Shown here one piece after another: positions 1 through 8,349 of a stretch of DNA of 64,000 bases (position 1 is the first letter of the stretch; every line of letters starts with the position of its first letter). The translations under genes and the position numbers were made by a program. Origin of the DNA: an uncultured Collinsella sp. (GTDB lineage Bacteria; Actinomycetota; Coriobacteriia; Coriobacteriales; Coriobacteriaceae); the NCBI GenBank assembly GCA_958435945.1, contig CAUBIC010000008.1:39880-103879 (forward strand). The letters run 5' to 3'. The notes under the pieces are model-generated. The model searched no databases, was not told the DNA's origin, and saw only the letters and a program-made list of their open reading frames with translations.

Positions 1-37
1 CCTCATCGGCAAAAACCTCGACATCGCCTGCGACTAG
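1..37 (+). CDS. C-terminal end of an upstream gene (partial)
   Basis: From base 2 one frame reads LIGKNLDIACD and stops with TAG at 35-37. The codons used (CTC, ATC, GGC, AAC, GAC, GCC) are those favoured by clear genes in this window, and the repeat array begins only after the stop. This suggests the tail of a plus-strand gene cut by the window edge. Eleven residues are too few to name a family, and chance cannot be excluded. Confidence 0.4.
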   Translation, partial: LIGKNLDIACD

Positions 38-45
38 AATCTTCT

Positions 46-236
46 GTCTCAATCCGTAACATCTAGCGGGCTAAATCGTCTCTACCTGTTACAGATTTAG
101 ACAAACTGCAGGGGACAGGCCGAACAATCTCGATCTGTAACATCAAGCCCGATTTTGACGGCCTACCTGTTACAGATCGAGACAAACCGCCCCCCAACCA
201 CCACAAAGGTGCCTGTCCCCTTTGTGGTGGTTGGGG
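46..236. repeat. Array of two CTGTAACA hairpins plus one CCACCACAAAG hairpin
   Basis: Unit 1 (46-106) and unit 2 (128-187) each start with TCTC(A/G)AT and a core like CTGTAACATC. Each ends with the inverted core TGTTACAGAT and GAGAC/TAGAC followed by AAAC, giving about 18 paired bases around a variable loop. A third hairpin (192-236) has perfect 18-base arms (CCCCAACCACCACAAAGG and its complement) around the loop TGCCTGTCC. The spacer at 107-127 contains GGGGACAGG. The same units recur near 47.4 kb and 49.3 kb. The function is unknown. Confidence 0.85.
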
Positions 237-242
237 CGGGCG

Positions 243-347
243 GGTATCAAAAAGTGTCAGACGGGGCGGTTGCCGGGCGCCTGCGCGCGAAAAGAAGTAT
301 CGGCCTGCGCCGTTGCCGTTGAGCGACGCGTTGTTTGCAGGGATACT
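243..347 (+). promoter_or_regulatory. Conserved upstream element of GH1 genes, copy A
   Basis: The boxes GGTATCA (243), AAGTGTCAG (252), GCGCGAAAAGAAGTATCGG (285-303) and GATACT (342) occur in the same order, with the same start-to-start spacings, before the second GH1 gene (23693-23797). AGTATC (296-301) can pair with GATACT (342-347), flanked by CCTGC/GCAGG. The element could be a set of operator half-sites for a shared regulator or a 5'-UTR hairpin. The RpiR gene at 22775 is the best candidate regulator. Confidence 0.55.
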
Positions 348-382
348 GGGCCTATGACAACAGCGTGCGAAAGGATCGATAC

Positions 383-1813
383 ATGGCTTTCCGTAATGAC
401 TTCCTGTGGGGCGGCGCGACGGCTGCCAACCAGTGCGAGGGCGCTTACGACGTGGACGGCCGCGGCCTGGCCAACGTGGATGTGGCCCCGCACGGCCCTG
501 AGCGCTACGCGGTGGTCTCCGGCCAGCGCAAGATGCTCGACTTCGAGGACGGCTATTACTATCCCGCGCAGACCGGCATCGATTTCTATCACCACTACAA
601 GGAGGACATTGCTCTCTTTGCCGAGATGGGCTTTAAGACCTTCCGTATGAGCCTGGCTTGGACCCGCATCTTCCCCAACGGTGACGAGACCGAGCCCAAC
701 GAGGCTGGCCTGGCCTTCTATGAGGACGTATTCCGCGAGTGCCAGGCGCACGGCATCGAGCCACTCGTGACCATTACACACTTCGATTGCCCGATTCACC
801 TCATCAAGGAGTACGGCGGCTGGCGCAACCGCAAGCTCATCGACTTCTACAAGAACCTTGCAACCACGATCTTCACCCGCTACAAGGGTCTGGTGAAGTA
901 CTGGCTCACCTTTAACGAGATCAATATGATCCTGCACCTGCCGTTTATGGGTGCCGGTCTGGTCTTTGAGGAGGGCGAGAACAAGGAGGCCGTCGAGTAC
1001 CTGGCCGCCCACAACGAGCTCGTCGCCAGCGCTTGGGCAACCAAGATCGCCCACGAGATCGATCCCGAGATCAAGATCGGCTGCATGCTCGCCGCGGGTA
1101 GCTACTACCCCTACAGCTGCCGTCCGGGCGATGTGCGCCAGGCGCAGCTCGACAACCAGGACAATTACTTCTTCGTCGACGTCCAGAGCCGCGGCTACTA
1201 CCCGGCCTATGCCGTCAAGAAGCTCGAGCGTCTAGGCATCGATGTGGGCATGACGGACGAGGACCGCGAGATCCTGGCCGCCAACACCGTCGACTTCATC
1301 AGCTTTAGCTACTACAGCACCCGTTGCTCCGCCGGTGCCGACAACCCCGATGTCGAGCGCACCCAGGGCAACGCCTTCGCCGGCGCCAAGAATCCCTACC
1401 TGCAGGAGAGCCAGTGGGGCTGGGCCATTGATCCGTTGGGCTTCCGCATCACCCTTAACGACCTGTACGACCGTTATCAGAAGCCGCTGTTTGTGGTCGA
1501 GAACGGCCTGGGCGCCAAGGATGTTGTCGAGGAGGATGGCTCCATCAACGACGACTACCGTATCGACTACCTGCGCCAGCATATTGCCGCGATGCGCGAC
1601 GCGGTGACCGAGGACGGCGTTGACCTGCTGGGCTACACCACCTGGGGCCCGATCGACCTGGTGTCTGCCGGCACGGGCGAGATGTCCAAGCGCTACGGCT
1701 TTATCTACGTCGATCGCGACGATGCAGGCAACGGCACCCTCAAGCGCTCCAAGAAGAAGAGCTTCGACTGGTACAAGAAGGTTATTGCTTCTAATGGTGA
1801 GGACCTGTCCTAA
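383..1813 (+). CDS. 6-phospho-beta-glucosidase, GH1 (copy A)
   Basis: This is a cytoplasmic family 1 glycoside hydrolase of 476 residues, the usual length, which cleaves PTS-imported phosphorylated beta-glucosides into glucose 6-phosphate and aglycone or sugar. The acid/base motif TFNEIN puts the catalytic glutamate at about residue 179, and the nucleophile motif VVENG puts the second at about residue 373. The N-terminus (FLWGGATAANQCEGAYD) and the C-terminal stretch WGPIDLVSAGTGEMSKRYGF match the phospho-glucosidase branch. The ATG at 383 is preferred over the one at 335 because AAAGGA lies 8 bases before it. The gene stands alone before a hairpin, and its upstream element matches that of the GH1 gene at 23832. 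The exact sugar is not determined. Confidence 0.93.
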   Translation: MAFRNDFLWGGATAANQCEGAYDVDGRGLANVDVAPHGPERYAVVSGQRKMLDFEDGYYYPAQTGIDFYHHYKEDIALFAEMGFKTFRMSLAWTRIFPNGDETEPNEAGLAFYEDVFRECQAHGIEPLVTITHFDCPIHLIKEYGGWRNRKLIDFYKNLATTIFTRYKGLVKYWLTFNEINMILHLPFMGAGLVFEEGENKEAVEYLAAHNELVASAWATKIAHEIDPEIKIGCMLAAGSYYPYSCRPGDVRQAQLDNQDNYFFVDVQSRGYYPAYAVKKLERLGIDVGMTDEDREILAANTVDFISFSYYSTRCSAGADNPDVERTQGNAFAGAKNPYLQESQWGWAIDPLGFRITLNDLYDRYQKPLFVVENGLGAKDVVEEDGSINDDYRIDYLRQHIAAMRDAVTEDGVDLLGYTTWGPIDLVSAGTGEMSKRYGFIYVDRDDAGNGTLKRSKKKSFDWYKKVIASNGEDLS

Positions 1814-1849
1814 GGAAGCTGGGACACTCAACTTCATAGCCTCCTAACC

Positions 1850-1885
1850 AAGGCGCCCGGCGAGTATGTGCTCGCCGGGCGCCTT
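1850..1885 (+). terminator. Hairpin after GH1 gene A
   Basis: There are 15-base arms, AAGGCGCCCGGCGAG and its complement, around a six-base loop. No clear T-run follows, so termination is likely but not certain. Confidence 0.6.
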
Positions 1886-1952
1886 GCCGTCTGCGGATTT
1901 TGGGACATGCGGCCCGCTTTTTCGACCCATCTGTCGGTACACTAAAAGCACT

Positions 1953-3836
1953 ATGGGTACCCGCGAGCGACATATCGGCCACGCGGCCGCCCGATCCGCA
2001 CCCGTGGCGGATCCCAGGGGCGGCAGGCTCTTCGCCATGCCGCGATTCCTGGTTGGCATAACGCATCAGTCGTATCGTCACCGCGTCTTCATTATTGCGG
2101 GCGCTATCACTGCACTGTTCCTCATGCTTTTGGCAGTCTTGCCGGCGCTGTTCGCCTTCGAACCCAAACTTTCTAACGTCGTGCCCGCCTATAGCGAGGT
2201 GTCCGGAGAGGTCGTGGATGCGCTCGTCCATTCGAGCTCTCTCCCGCTGCTTGTCGCCGCAATTGTATTTTCGATCTGGGGCGTATCGGTCTATCTGCGC
2301 TGTTTGGACTATGTGCTGCGCCGCCGCCTTGTTGCCATTGCCACCATCTGCGCCCTGTGGATGATCGAAGTCATTCTCAAGTACAAGTCGTTCACGCCGT
2401 TCTATGCCACCGTGCTGTGGTATCTGTACTACGTGCCCATGACGCTCATTCCGCTGCTCTACCAGTTGTGTGGTCTGCGCCTTGCGGGCCTGGAGCAACA
2501 CCGCCTGGGTCGCCGCTACCGTGCTGCGCTGTGGCTTGTGGCCATCCTGCTTATCGGATTTGTGCTCACCAACGATTCTCACCAGCAGGTCTTCCGCTTT
2601 GACCGTACAAGCGACACCTGGAGCAACGATTACACGTACGGCTGGGGTTATTTCGCCGTTCTCGTGTGGACGGTCTTTGACTTCGTGGCCTTTTTTATCC
2701 TGGTTGGCCGGTCCTCGTCCTTTCGCATCCAGCGTTTCTCAGGCACGGCGGCGCTCGTACTGCTGGGTGGCGCATTCTTTGCCATCTCGTATGCGTTGCG
2801 CGTGCCCTGGGCATGGAGGCTCAACTTTTCGCTCGTCTATTGCGTCCTGTGCGTGGTGGCGATGGAAATCTGTCTCGATTGCGGTGTCATTCCGTCGTAT
2901 CACGACATCGCCGGCATCTTCGACACCTTGCCGCTTGACCTCAAAGTTCTAACGCGCGACCTGCAGGAAGTCTATGCCACGCCAGTGTCAAAGCCAATGC
3001 CGGTGGGCGTGCGCGAGGAGTTGCGGGTCCAGGAGCACGGCCGCGCCCATGCCTTTGCCGTGGCGTCCGATCCCGATGTAATGTACCGTGTCTTTCCACT
3101 GCTGGGCGGATCGGCCCTGCTTGCCCAAGACGTGTCGGAGCTCAACGAGCTTAACCGTGAACTGGCACATCGTCGCATGGAGTTGCAGCGTCAAAACGAG
3201 CTGCTCGCCGCCGACTACGACCTTAAGACGCATTTGGCAGATCAAGAGGCCGAGACCTTGTTGGTCCAAGACGTGGACCAAGCGCTTGCCCGCGCGCTCG
3301 AAGGGATGTACGACCTGCTGAGCTCGCTGCCGCCGTTGACCGACGAAGCGTCTTCGCACGAGCGCTACCGCATGCTGCAGCGCGCCAAGATGCTCGTCGC
3401 CTATTGCAAGCGCAAGGGGTCGCTCACGTTGGCACAGCACGGGGAGAGCGGTTTTGATCGCGACCGCATTCAGCTCATTGCCAACGAGCTCGCAAGTGAC
3501 CTGCGCACCATCGATATCGACTGCGCCTCGATTATCGCCATACGGCGCCCGTTGCATGCCAGTACGGTAAGCGCCCTGTACGACTGCGTGTATGACTTTG
3601 CGTTTTTTGCCTACACCACCGACCATCCGGCGCTTATGTATCACTTGGGCGACCATGACCGATGCAGTGTCGAGCTGCGCGCCACGCTTTTTTCCAACGA
3701 TGATGAAGATCTTTCGCAGACGCCCGCTGCGCAAGAGCTCGAAAGCGCTCTGCAAGGGCGCAACGTGGCATACCGCCTTGAGGGCGAGCCCGGCCAGCTG
3801 CGCATGATCGTCTTGATGCCGAGGGCGGGTGAGTGA
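1953..3836 (+). CDS. Multi-pass membrane sensor with kinase-like cytoplasmic tail
   Basis: This protein has about 627 residues. The N-terminal half holds several hydrophobic segments (from about residue 48 to 310), which fits a seven-helix sensory module of the His-kinase N7TM kind. A predicted coiled coil (LNRELAHRRMELQRQNELL) follows, then about 200 residues arranged like a histidine-kinase dimerisation and ATPase region. I see neither a phosphoacceptor H-D/E motif nor clear N and G boxes, so it may be a degenerate kinase. Its stop overlaps the start of the true kinase gene, so the two are probably co-translated. The start is uncertain: ATG 1953 or ATG 2037, neither with a strong ribosome site. 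Precedents exist for two kinase-like sensors sharing one regulator (FasB/FasC/FasA). The ligand is unknown. Confidence 0.7.
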   Translation: MGTRERHIGHAAARSAPVADPRGGRLFAMPRFLVGITHQSYRHRVFIIAGAITALFLMLLAVLPALFAFEPKLSNVVPAYSEVSGEVVDALVHSSSLPLLVAAIVFSIWGVSVYLRCLDYVLRRRLVAIATICALWMIEVILKYKSFTPFYATVLWYLYYVPMTLIPLLYQLCGLRLAGLEQHRLGRRYRAALWLVAILLIGFVLTNDSHQQVFRFDRTSDTWSNDYTYGWGYFAVLVWTVFDFVAFFILVGRSSSFRIQRFSGTAALVLLGGAFFAISYALRVPWAWRLNFSLVYCVLCVVAMEICLDCGVIPSYHDIAGIFDTLPLDLKVLTRDLQEVYATPVSKPMPVGVREELRVQEHGRAHAFAVASDPDVMYRVFPLLGGSALLAQDVSELNELNRELAHRRMELQRQNELLAADYDLKTHLADQEAETLLVQDVDQALARALEGMYDLLSSLPPLTDEASSHERYRMLQRAKMLVAYCKRKGSLTLAQHGESGFDRDRIQLIANELASDLRTIDIDCASIIAIRRPLHASTVSALYDCVYDFAFFAYTTDHPALMYHLGDHDRCSVELRATLFSNDDEDLSQTPAAQELESALQGRNVAYRLEGEPGQLRMIVLMPRAGE

Positions 3837-5332
3837 CGATGCAGATTTCGCTCATCCTTCCCCAAATCGTTGCGCTCGATGTTGTCTTTGCCCTGGCTGC
3901 GTGTCTGCAGACGATCCACGTCCCGCTCATCGCATCGCGCCGCTCGTCCTATAACCGTAAGGTGATTTGCGCCTACGAGGCGAGTCTTGTGCTTCACCTG
4001 ATGATTTCGGCGCTCATCTTATTCGCGTCGTCTGGCTCGTATCTGGTGGCGCCGCTTGTCGTTTGCGCCAGGGCAATGGGCGGAGCGTTGTGGCTCAATG
4101 CCGCGATCTTTGCCTATGGCGTGGTGCTTATGGTGCGCTATCGTCGCCCCGTCATGCTGGTCGAGCTGCTGCTTGTTGTCGCCGTTACACCGCCGGTGGT
4201 TTTTGCCATGGGCTCGACGTGGACCGTTGTCCTTATCGCAGAGGGAGCGTTCTTCCTGTTCCGTTCCATCGCGGCGCTCTTGATGGACGTCCGTAACCGC
4301 CAGGAGGATATCACCGCGTTCTCGACGATCGAGACCATCAACGTGATTCCCGTGGGCATCCTGTATCTGGACCCGAGGGGCCGTCCGCTGCTCATGAACC
4401 GCTGCATGCGCAAAAACCTGGTGGAACTTCATATGCCCACCGATTTAGGTGACATGAGCGGCACATGGAACGACCTGCGCAAACTCAGCATGCAAATGCC
4501 CGAAAGCAGCGCTAATCGCGCCCATATCGACCTTGATCGCTTTGGTAGGGATCGCGCCGTGGTCGAGATCTCTCCTTCCGAGATTCGTCTGTTCGTGCGT
4601 GACTCCGTTACGGTCTCGGGCCGTCCGTTCGAGCGCGTCGTCGGCCTGGACGTGACGGAATACGCATACGCCTACGACCGTCTGGCGCAAGCCAACCACC
4701 TGCTTGAGCTTGCGGGCCAAGAGCTCCAGGCCCAGATCGAAGAAGTTAAAAAGGTTGCCGACAATGCGGCCTACCTACGTATGCGCGCCCGCGTGCACGA
4801 TGTGATCGGGCAGCGCCTGTCCATTCTTCATCGCTATTTGGAGGAGGGACGTCTGGACGATGAGTCGCTCGAGCAGATCGACCCGTTGCTGCGCTCAATC
4901 GCCGCCGATTTGCGCAGTGGCGGTGCCGGCGAGCCTGCAGAGCAGCTGGGTGATATCGTCCATGCTTTTGGCCTGGTGAGTGTGCAAATCGATGTTGAGG
5001 GCGCGCTGCCCGAGGACGTGCGTGTCGCCGCCGCATTTTTGCAGATTATCCGCGAGGGCTCGACCAATGCCACCAAGCATGCGCAGGCGCATCGGGTCCA
5101 TGTGCGCCTGTGGCAGGAGGGGACGGATGCTGACGGCATCGCGCACATGACGATTTCTAACGACGGGTCCCCGGCCCCCGTATCGTATCGCGAGGGAACG
5201 GGTATCCCAGGTATGAGGCATGTCGCGCAAGATCTGGGTGGCAGCCTAGAGGTCCATGCCGCCCAGCCCTTTACGCTTACGGTATCCATTCCGCTTAACG
5301 CCAACGACACGTCCCAAAGGAGAAACTCATGA
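3833..5332 (+). CDS. Sensor histidine kinase (NarL/LuxR-partner type)
   Basis: This is a 499-residue membrane kinase. Roughly residues 1-160 form several transmembrane helices, and a PAS-like stretch follows (about 165-290). The phosphoacceptor region RVHDVIGQRLSILHRY has its histidine near residue 322, in the HisKA_3 style. The ATPase domain shows the N box REGSTNATKHA and the G box GTGIPGMRHVAQDLGG. It should phosphorylate the response regulator encoded next, whose ATG overlaps its stop (ATGA at 5329). The start is GTG 3833, overlapping the previous stop; ATG 3839 is an alternative. The signal sensed is not evident. Confidence 0.88.
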   Translation: MTMQISLILPQIVALDVVFALAACLQTIHVPLIASRRSSYNRKVICAYEASLVLHLMISALILFASSGSYLVAPLVVCARAMGGALWLNAAIFAYGVVLMVRYRRPVMLVELLLVVAVTPPVVFAMGSTWTVVLIAEGAFFLFRSIAALLMDVRNRQEDITAFSTIETINVIPVGILYLDPRGRPLLMNRCMRKNLVELHMPTDLGDMSGTWNDLRKLSMQMPESSANRAHIDLDRFGRDRAVVEISPSEIRLFVRDSVTVSGRPFERVVGLDVTEYAYAYDRLAQANHLLELAGQELQAQIEEVKKVADNAAYLRMRARVHDVIGQRLSILHRYLEEGRLDDESLEQIDPLLRSIAADLRSGGAGEPAEQLGDIVHAFGLVSVQIDVEGALPEDVRVAAAFLQIIREGSTNATKHAQAHRVHVRLWQEGTDADGIAHMTISNDGSPAPVSYREGTGIPGMRHVAQDLGGSLEVHAAQPFTLTVSIPLNANDTSQRRNS

Positions 5333-5952
5333 TCCGCGTGTTAATTGTCGAAGACCAGGCCATTCTGCGCGAAAGCCTGGCGCGCTCCGTTGGCGACCAG
5401 CCCGATATGACCGTTGTTTCCGCGATCGCCGATGCCTCCGAGGCCTTGGGTGTCGCGCTCAAGGAGCGCCCGGACATGATACTGATGGACGTGTGCACCG
5501 AGCACGACTCAAACGGCATCGTGGCGGCGGCGCGCATCAAGGAGCAGCTGCCCGAGTGTCGCATCATTATCATGACCGGCATGCCCGAGATCACCTTTGT
5601 CGATCAGGCCCGTGAGGCGGGCGTCGATAGCTTTGTGTACAAGAACGTCGGTATCGACGAGCTGTTCGCCGTGATGCGCTCCACGCTGGCGGGCTATTGC
5701 ACGTTTCCCAAGCCGCCCGAGAGCATTTTTTCGGGCACGGCGGCACTCGACGATGTCGAGCTGTCGATTTTGCGCCTTGCCTGCGAGGGCAAGAGCCGCC
5801 GCGAGATTGCGGCCGAGCTGTTTATGAGTGAGGGCACCATCAAGCGCCGCATTTCTGAGATCCTGAGCAAGACCGGCTACGACAACATCATGCGTCTTGC
5901 CGTGCATGCGGTGACCGAAGGCAGCATCGTCCCCAATATGGAGCGCCCGTAG
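5329..5952 (+). CDS. LuxR-family response regulator
   Basis: This 207-residue protein has a receiver domain with the acidic pair in VLIVEDQ, the phosphoacceptor D54 in MILMDVC, the switch threonine in MTG and the lysine in VYKN. A C-terminal helix-turn-helix of the LuxR/NarL type follows (LACEGKSRREIAAELFMSEG, then TIKRRISEILSKTG). AAAGGAG lies a few bases before the ATG. It is the last gene of the operon and the expected phosphorylation target of the kinase at 3833. Its targets cannot be read from here. Confidence 0.93.
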   Translation: MIRVLIVEDQAILRESLARSVGDQPDMTVVSAIADASEALGVALKERPDMILMDVCTEHDSNGIVAAARIKEQLPECRIIIMTGMPEITFVDQAREAGVDSFVYKNVGIDELFAVMRSTLAGYCTFPKPPESIFSGTAALDDVELSILRLACEGKSRREIAAELFMSEGTIKRRISEILSKTGYDNIMRLAVHAVTEGSIVPNMERP

Positions 5953-5987
5953 TCGGTGCGCCGCCCGTGTTCCGGCGCCGTAAAGAT

Positions 5988-6028
5988 AGGCCGCCCGCCG
6001 TTTCGCATCTAAAAACGGCGGGCGGCCT
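5988..6028 (+). terminator. Terminator of the signalling operon
   Basis: There are 16-base GC-rich arms (AGGCCGCCCGCCGTTT and complement) with a nine-base loop, located 36 bases after the response-regulator stop. Confidence 0.75.
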
Positions 6029-6052
6029 GCTTGTATGGGCAGTGCTGTCGGC

Positions 6053-6093
6053 ATAAAAACGACGGGGCCGCAGGATCAACTCCTGCGGCCCCG
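6053..6093 (-). terminator. Terminator of the minus-strand lipoprotein gene
   Basis: The stem GGGGCCGCAGGA/TCCTGCGGCCCC lies at 6064-6092. Read on the minus strand it is followed by GTCGTTTTTATG, a T-run, 50 bases after the lipoprotein stop. Confidence 0.8.
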
Positions 6094-6143
6094 CCTGGTG
6101 TGCGCGGATATGTCCGCCAATCCGCGGCTGTCGGTGTCTGTCG

Positions 6144-6986
6144 CTACGCGATGGTCGCGGTGTAGGAAGCGACGTCCTCGTAGGAATCGGTCAGGTAGGC
6201 GTCGATGCCGATGGTCGTGTTGACCAGGTCGTCAAGGCTGTCAAGCTCGCCGCTCGAGAACGTGAACTCCTCGGTGGCGTTGGTGCCGGGCATCAGGTGA
6301 GCCGAGAACCAGGGTTCCTTCATGGTGCCGTTGACGTTGGTCTTGCCGGAAGGAGCGTAGAAGGTCAGGTCCTTGTCGCTCTTGTTGGTGATGTTGACGA
6401 CAAAGCCGATGTCGCCCCAGTCGTCCTTGAACTTCTCGGTGATGGTGATGGTGCACAGATCGTCATCGGCGACGGTGACGGCGGGGGAGATTTCGACGTT
6501 CTGGACATCGTCGTCTTCGACGGCCTCATCGATCTCCTCTTCCTTCTCGGCCGCCTCGCGATCCTTCTTCACCGTACCGGACAGGTCCTTGTCGGACTTG
6601 GTAAAGACAAGATTGCCGTCATCTTCTTCGAGGATGAGTTTGCCGTCCTTGAGCTTCATATCGTGCGACTCGTCTTCGGCGGTGATGGTTACGGTGGTGG
6701 CGTCCTTTGCCTCCCATTTAAGGTCGACGACTTCAAGGAACAGATCGAGGGCGCCTGTACCGTCCTCATCGAGAATCAGGACGCAGTGGACACCCCAATC
6801 CTCGAGCATCTTCATGTACTCATCGGTCAGCTCTTCGCCCTCCAGGGTTCCACCCGAGAGCTCCCAGCTGCCGACGAAGTTGGCCTTGGGGTCTTTGCCG
6901 CCGCCGCTGCAGCCCGTCAGGGCAAAGGCGAGCGCCAGGACGCATGTCAGAAATGCGAGTACGGACTTTTTGAACGTTGTCTTCAT
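6144..6986 (-). CDS. Acidic lipoprotein, unknown function
   Basis: This 280-residue protein has a clear lipoprotein signal: a basic N-terminus (MKTTFKK), a hydrophobic run and the lipobox ALTGC with cysteine 26, so it should be anchored to the outer face of the membrane. The middle is rich in Asp, Glu and Lys. The C-terminal 120 residues look like a beta-sandwich of the kind seen in DUF4352/DUF5105-like lipoproteins. The start is fixed by AGAAGGAGG before the ATG at 6986; the longer frame upstream overlaps the next gene and is not credible. It is the last gene of a four-gene minus-strand cluster of zinc-ribbon proteins, though its own ribosome site and the 80-base gap allow separate expression. 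Confidence 0.8.
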   Translation of the reverse strand: MKTTFKKSVLAFLTCVLALAFALTGCSGGGKDPKANFVGSWELSGGTLEGEELTDEYMKMLEDWGVHCVLILDEDGTGALDLFLEVVDLKWEAKDATTVTITAEDESHDMKLKDGKLILEEDDGNLVFTKSDKDLSGTVKKDREAAEKEEEIDEAVEDDDVQNVEISPAVTVADDDLCTITITEKFKDDWGDIGFVVNITNKSDKDLTFYAPSGKTNVNGTMKEPWFSAHLMPGTNATEEFTFSSGELDSLDDLVNTTIGIDAYLTDSYEDVASYTATIA

Positions 6987-7065
6987 GGTGTCCTCCTTCT
7001 TGTGTGAAAACCCATAGAAGCAAATGCGGGGGTGGCGGATCCCCCGCCAATTACCAGATAGAGGG

Positions 7066-8301
7066 CTAGGGCCGGGGCGTTCCGCAGTTGCTGCAGAACT
7101 TGCCGCCGTTTTCGCTACCGCAGTTGGGGCAGAACCACTTTGCCGGTGCCGGGGCGGGTGCGGGACTTCCGCACTCGGAGCAGAACTTGCCGGTGTTGGT
7201 GGCGCCGCAGCTGCAGGTCCATGCGCCGGCCGCAGGCGCGGCGGCAGGAGCCGGGGCGGGTGCCGGAGTCGGCTGCGGGGCGGCCTGCTGCTGTGCCTGG
7301 CCGGCGGCGAACAGCTGGCTGGCATTCATGCCGCCCATGCCGCCTGCCATGCCCATGCCCATAAAGCCGGCCATCGCGCCGTTGGGGTTGGCGGCTGCCG
7401 CGCGCATCGCGTCGCTCTGGGCGCTGGCGATGTTGGCAGCTGCCATGGTGGGATCGCGCATGACCGCGGCCTTCTGCAGGTCCTTGATCATCTGCTCGTC
7501 TTCTTGCGAAGCGGCGATGGAGTTGACGCCAAAGCTCACGATCTCGACGCCGCGCAGGTCGCGCCAGTCGGCCGAGAGGACCTCGTTGAGCGCGCGGGCG
7601 AGCTCGGTGGTGTGACCGGGGATGGCGCTGTAACGAATGCCCATCTCCGAGATCTTGGCAAAGGCGGGCTGCAGGGCGGTGAGCAGCTCGGACTTAAGCT
7701 GGCTGTCGATCTTGTCGCGCGTGTAGCTATCGGTCACGTTGCCGCATACGTTGGTGTAGAACAGCAGCGGGTTGGTGATGCGGTACGAATACTCGCCGTT
7801 GCAGCGCACGGAGATGTCGACGTCCAGGCCAATGTTGTTATCGACCACGCGGAAGGGCACGGGCGAGGCGGTGCCGTACTTGTTGCCAATGATCTCCTTG
7901 GTGTTGATGAAGTAGACGCGCTGGTCCTTGCCTGCATCGCCGCCAAAAGTAAAGCGGCTGCCGATATTGGCAAACGTCTCCTTGATGGAGTCGCCCAGGT
8001 TGCCACTGAAGACGCTTGGCTCGCTGCCGGTGTCAAAGACAAACTCGCCAGGCTCCAGCGCGACCTCGATGATCTTGCCGTTTTGCACCACGAGCATGCC
8101 CTGGCCGTCGTTGACGGCGATGACCGAGCCGTTGGAGATGACGTTGTCCTCGCCGCGCGTGTTGGAGCTGCGGCCGCCGGTGCGCTTGCTGCCCTTGCAG
8201 GCCAAGACGTCGGCGGGCATCGATTCGCAATAGATAAATTCTTTCCACTGGTCGGCCATGACGCCGCCGGCAGCACCCAATCCAGCTTTCAAGAGTCCCA
8301 T
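7066..8301 (-). CDS. SPFH-domain protein with two C-terminal zinc ribbons
   Basis: This 411-residue protein is of the type annotated as SPFH domain / virion core protein (YdjI-like). Residues about 20-290 carry the SPFH-like region (WKEFIYCESMPADVLACKG at the start). A Met/Gly/Ala-rich linker with FMGMGMAGGMGGMNASQLF comes next, then a Pro/Ala linker. Two zinc ribbons close the protein, with paired cysteines in WTCSCGATNTGKFCSECG and WFCPNCGSENGGKFCSNCG. SPFH proteins assemble into membrane-associated rings, and the zinc ribbons may recruit partners. It sits between the TFIIB-ribbon membrane protein and the lipoprotein. AGGAAGATCACC precedes the ATG. The cellular role is unknown. Confidence 0.82.
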   Translation of the reverse strand: MGLLKAGLGAAGGVMADQWKEFIYCESMPADVLACKGSKRTGGRSSNTRGEDNVISNGSVIAVNDGQGMLVVQNGKIIEVALEPGEFVFDTGSEPSVFSGNLGDSIKETFANIGSRFTFGGDAGKDQRVYFINTKEIIGNKYGTASPVPFRVVDNNIGLDVDISVRCNGEYSYRITNPLLFYTNVCGNVTDSYTRDKIDSQLKSELLTALQPAFAKISEMGIRYSAIPGHTTELARALNEVLSADWRDLRGVEIVSFGVNSIAASQEDEQMIKDLQKAAVMRDPTMAAANIASAQSDAMRAAAANPNGAMAGFMGMGMAGGMGGMNASQLFAAGQAQQQAAPQPTPAPAPAPAAAPAAGAWTCSCGATNTGKFCSECGSPAPAPAPAKWFCPNCGSENGGKFCSNCGTPRP

Positions 8302-8349
8302 GGTGATCTTCCTTTCTCGTCAAAGGCCGGGTGGTATTGGTCAGAATGA

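Noticed and set aside
6987..7325. N-terminal extension of the lipoprotein gene
   Set aside because: It overlaps the SPFH gene, is Pro/Ser/Arg-rich, and the real start has AGAAGGAGG followed by a signal peptide.
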